DNA of 32,469 nt, taken from NCBI GenBank assembly GCA_025360785.1, contig JANYBN010000209.1, positions 1 through 32,469 on the forward strand, in the 5' to 3' direction. The notes under the pieces were generated by a model, which saw only the letters and a program-made list of their open reading frames with translations, was not told where the DNA came from and did no database searches. This stretch comes from Geobacter sp. GTDB lineage: Bacteria > Desulfobacterota > Desulfuromonadia > Geobacterales > Pseudopelobacteraceae. The position numbers and the translations under genes are program-made. Shown piece after piece: positions 31,519 through 32,469 of this stretch (its first letter is position 1; each line of letters starts with the position of its first letter).

Positions 31519-31560
31519 AAAAAATGGCGTGCCCCGGCAGGAGGGAGTCCGGGGCACGCC
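31519..31560 (-). terminator. Intrinsic terminator after the Cys-containing periplasmic protein gene
   Basis: GGCGTGCCCCGG (31526-31537) pairs perfectly with CCGGGGCACGCC (31549-31560) around an 11-nt loop. On the minus strand it is followed by T6 (plus-strand A run 31519-31524). It starts 12 bp past the stop of the 102-residue protein gene. The 58-residue gene starts only 30 bp beyond it, so that gene either depends on read-through or has a promoter within about 30 bp. Confidence 0.85.
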
Positions 31561-31572
31561 CGATAACACACG

Positions 31573-31881
31573 TTAACTCCTGCTGCAGGGTGGGATCTTG
31601 TATTTCGTTGCAGAGGCGTTGATCTGATCCTTAAGTTCTTTGATTTCCGCTTCGAGCTGACTTGCCTTGCGAGTATCGTAGCTGTCATAACCATTCAGTT
31701 CCCGCAGCTCAAGGTCCTTTGCCTTCAGTGTGGACGTCAATGTCCCCGTTTCCTGCTGGAACTGTTGGACTGCCTGGTTGTCTGCACATTTGCCGCAGGT
31801 GTCGGCTGCAGAAGCTGTAAGAGCGCCAACTGAAACTATTCCAAGTGCCAGTGCCATACCAATAATCATGTTCTTTTTCAT
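31573..31881 (-). CDS. Small periplasmic coiled-coil protein, Spy/CpxP- or zinc-resistance-like
   Basis: 102 residues. The signal peptide ends near 25 (MKKNMIIGMALALGIVSVGALTASA). The mature part begins DTCGKCADNQ, a CxxC pair, then forms a long helix with the pattern LTSTLKAKDLELRELNGYDS and KASQLEAEIKELKDQINASATK. The spacing resembles the LTxxLKAKELELRxL blocks of Spy/CpxP or heavy-metal-sensor-like periplasmic proteins. The C-terminus has one more cysteine (PPCSRS). Such proteins act as periplasmic chaperones or metal-responsive stress proteins; the exact role here is an inference. AAAGGAGAG precedes the ATG, and a strong terminator follows. Confidence 0.8.
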   Translation of the reverse strand: MKKNMIIGMALALGIVSVGALTASAADTCGKCADNQAVQQFQQETGTLTSTLKAKDLELRELNGYDSYDTRKASQLEAEIKELKDQINASATKYKIPPCSRS

Positions 31882-32124
31882 TGTCTTCTCTCCTTTGAGA
31901 TGTAAGATGAGGCGTCTGCCTTTTGAATTTTATTTTACAACTGCTGTGCCAAGTTGTATGTATGTTGGTAATATACTGAAATTACTAGATTGTCATTGGT
32001 GTGACAGGTTTTGGCTGATGAAAATACTATTGAATATGCTACAACCCTCCACAGTAATCGGAGAATTTTCTCTAATTCATGGTTTTGTACTTGAACAAGG
32101 TTTGATTGAGAGTTGATTACGGAG
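31882..32124. other. Divergent intergenic region
   Basis: About 240 bp between the small periplasmic protein gene (minus) and the membrane sensor gene (plus). It is AT-rich. Apart from the weak sigma-54-like motif at 31937-31951 I see no gene, repeat or hairpin of note. An 84-codon minus-strand frame here has no start signal and is not called. Confidence 0.5.
31937..31951 (-). promoter_or_regulatory. Weak candidate sigma-54 promoter for the small periplasmic coiled-coil gene
   Basis: Minus-strand reading: TGGCAC, five bases, TTGT. The -24 element is perfect and is preceded by T; the -12 element has T in place of the critical C. The position, about 56 bp upstream of the ATG at 31881, is suitable. 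The -12 mismatch makes this uncertain. Confidence 0.3.
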
Positions 32125-32469
32125 ATGTCAGTGGAACAATCCGGAGATTCACGAAAAAAAATTGTCATTCTGGCGAGCGCAATTACCATTATTGCCCTTC
32201 TCCATTACCTCACGCCAACCGAGCCGCATTACTATCACAAGATCCATATCATCCTGCGCAAACTCTATTTTTTGCCGCCGGTTATGGCGGCAGCCTGGTT
32301 CGGATTACGTGGCGCTTGTCTGACAGCACTGGCGGTGAGCCTGCTGTTCATCCTGCATGCCTTTCTCGACTGGCCGGGCAATTATATGGAGCAGGCGAAT
32401 CAGGTGGGAGAACTGGCAGGGTTCTGGGTGGCAGCCGTAGTGCCGGGCTGGTTGTTTGACCGGCAAAGG
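32125..32469 (+). CDS. N-terminal part of an integral membrane protein, probable sensor histidine kinase (3' end outside window)
   Basis: The frame is open from ATG 32125 to the end of the window (115 codons). At least three or four hydrophobic helices are visible: about 13-28 (IVILASAITIIALLHYL), 45-62 (KLYFLPPVMAAAWFGL), 64-80 (ACLTALAVSLLFILHAF) and 95-110. The phrase HKIHIILRKLYFLPPVMAAAWFGLRGA is typical of N-terminal membrane sensor regions of histidine kinases in delta-proteobacteria, where it is followed by PAS/HisKA domains; these are not in the window. GGAG abuts the ATG directly, while a GTG at 32131 lies at a proper 6-nt spacing, so that is the likelier start. Confidence 0.7.
   Translation, partial: MSVEQSGDSRKKIVILASAITIIALLHYLTPTEPHYYHKIHIILRKLYFLPPVMAAAWFGLRGACLTALAVSLLFILHAFLDWPGNYMEQANQVGELAGFWVAAVVPGWLFDRQR

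Noticed and set aside
31374-31694. 106-codon minus-strand frame overlapping the 58-residue gene
   Set aside because: It crosses the strong terminator and the end of the upstream gene in another frame; the 58-codon frame has the ribosome-binding site and a signal-peptide-like N-terminus.

Overview
The window looks like a chromosomal segment from a Geobacter-type bacterium (Desulfuromonadota, Geobacterales). This is inferred from gene content, not from a database search. Pointers are a nucleotidyltransferase/phosphohexomutase-like fusion beside a GH57 glycosidase and a GalT, a DivIVA-DUF167-FKBP cluster in a Gram-negative setting, an MJ0042 zinc-ribbon/DUF3426 protein, a TIGR02757 protein, and -24/-12 (RpoN) promoter motifs in front of small exported-protein and ammonium-transporter genes. 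Base composition is moderate and fairly even. I found no rRNA, tRNA, CRISPR array or intact mobile element.

Left part (1-6081): the 3' end of a DUF4403 gene; two minus-strand genes (DUF3024 and YhcH/DUF386); a UDP-glucuronate 4-epimerase-like gene; a tiny Ala/Pro/Lys-rich exported protein behind a near-consensus sigma-54 promoter and in front of a strong terminator; hslO (Hsp33) followed by truA; and, convergent with truA, thioredoxin plus a TlpA-like exported thioredoxin-fold protein.

Middle (6082-14595): a polysaccharide-export group of a 962-residue multi-SLBB outer-membrane exporter, a Wzz/GumC-type chain-length protein and a VanZ-like membrane protein; then cysS; then a GAF histidine kinase with a degenerate ATP lid, overlapping by 4 bp a stand-alone receiver-domain regulator.

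Sugar-metabolism block (14754-21401): a nucleotidyltransferase/left-handed-beta-helix/phosphohexomutase-like fusion whose mutase active site is replaced, a GH57 glycosidase, galT, and a TIGR02757 protein that carries endonuclease III-like signatures (VDTH and a four-cysteine loop). A DUF3426 zinc-ribbon membrane protein follows, and a 19-bp hairpin terminator separates it from the convergent minus-strand cluster.

Right part (22997-32469): minus-strand genes for an FKBP/SlyD prolyl isomerase with a cysteine-rich insertion, DUF167, DivIVA, a LysM lipid-envelope-type exported protein and a 1045-residue TolA-like coiled-coil/Ig-repeat protein, then an Amt ammonium transporter with a candidate sigma-54 promoter. 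Next come a broken remnant of a cysN-like gene, a cluster of three small minus-strand secreted proteins (one only 58 residues long), and the start of a membrane-anchored protein, probably a sensor kinase, that runs off the window end.

No single dramatic new defence or mobile system is visible. The best leads are the sigma-54 promoters on small exported proteins, the remodelled catalytic centres (pseudo-phosphomutase, odd kinase lid, glycosylase-like TIGR02757), the Cys-rich FKBP insert, and a perfect Shine-Dalgarno sequence in front of a two-codon reading frame.
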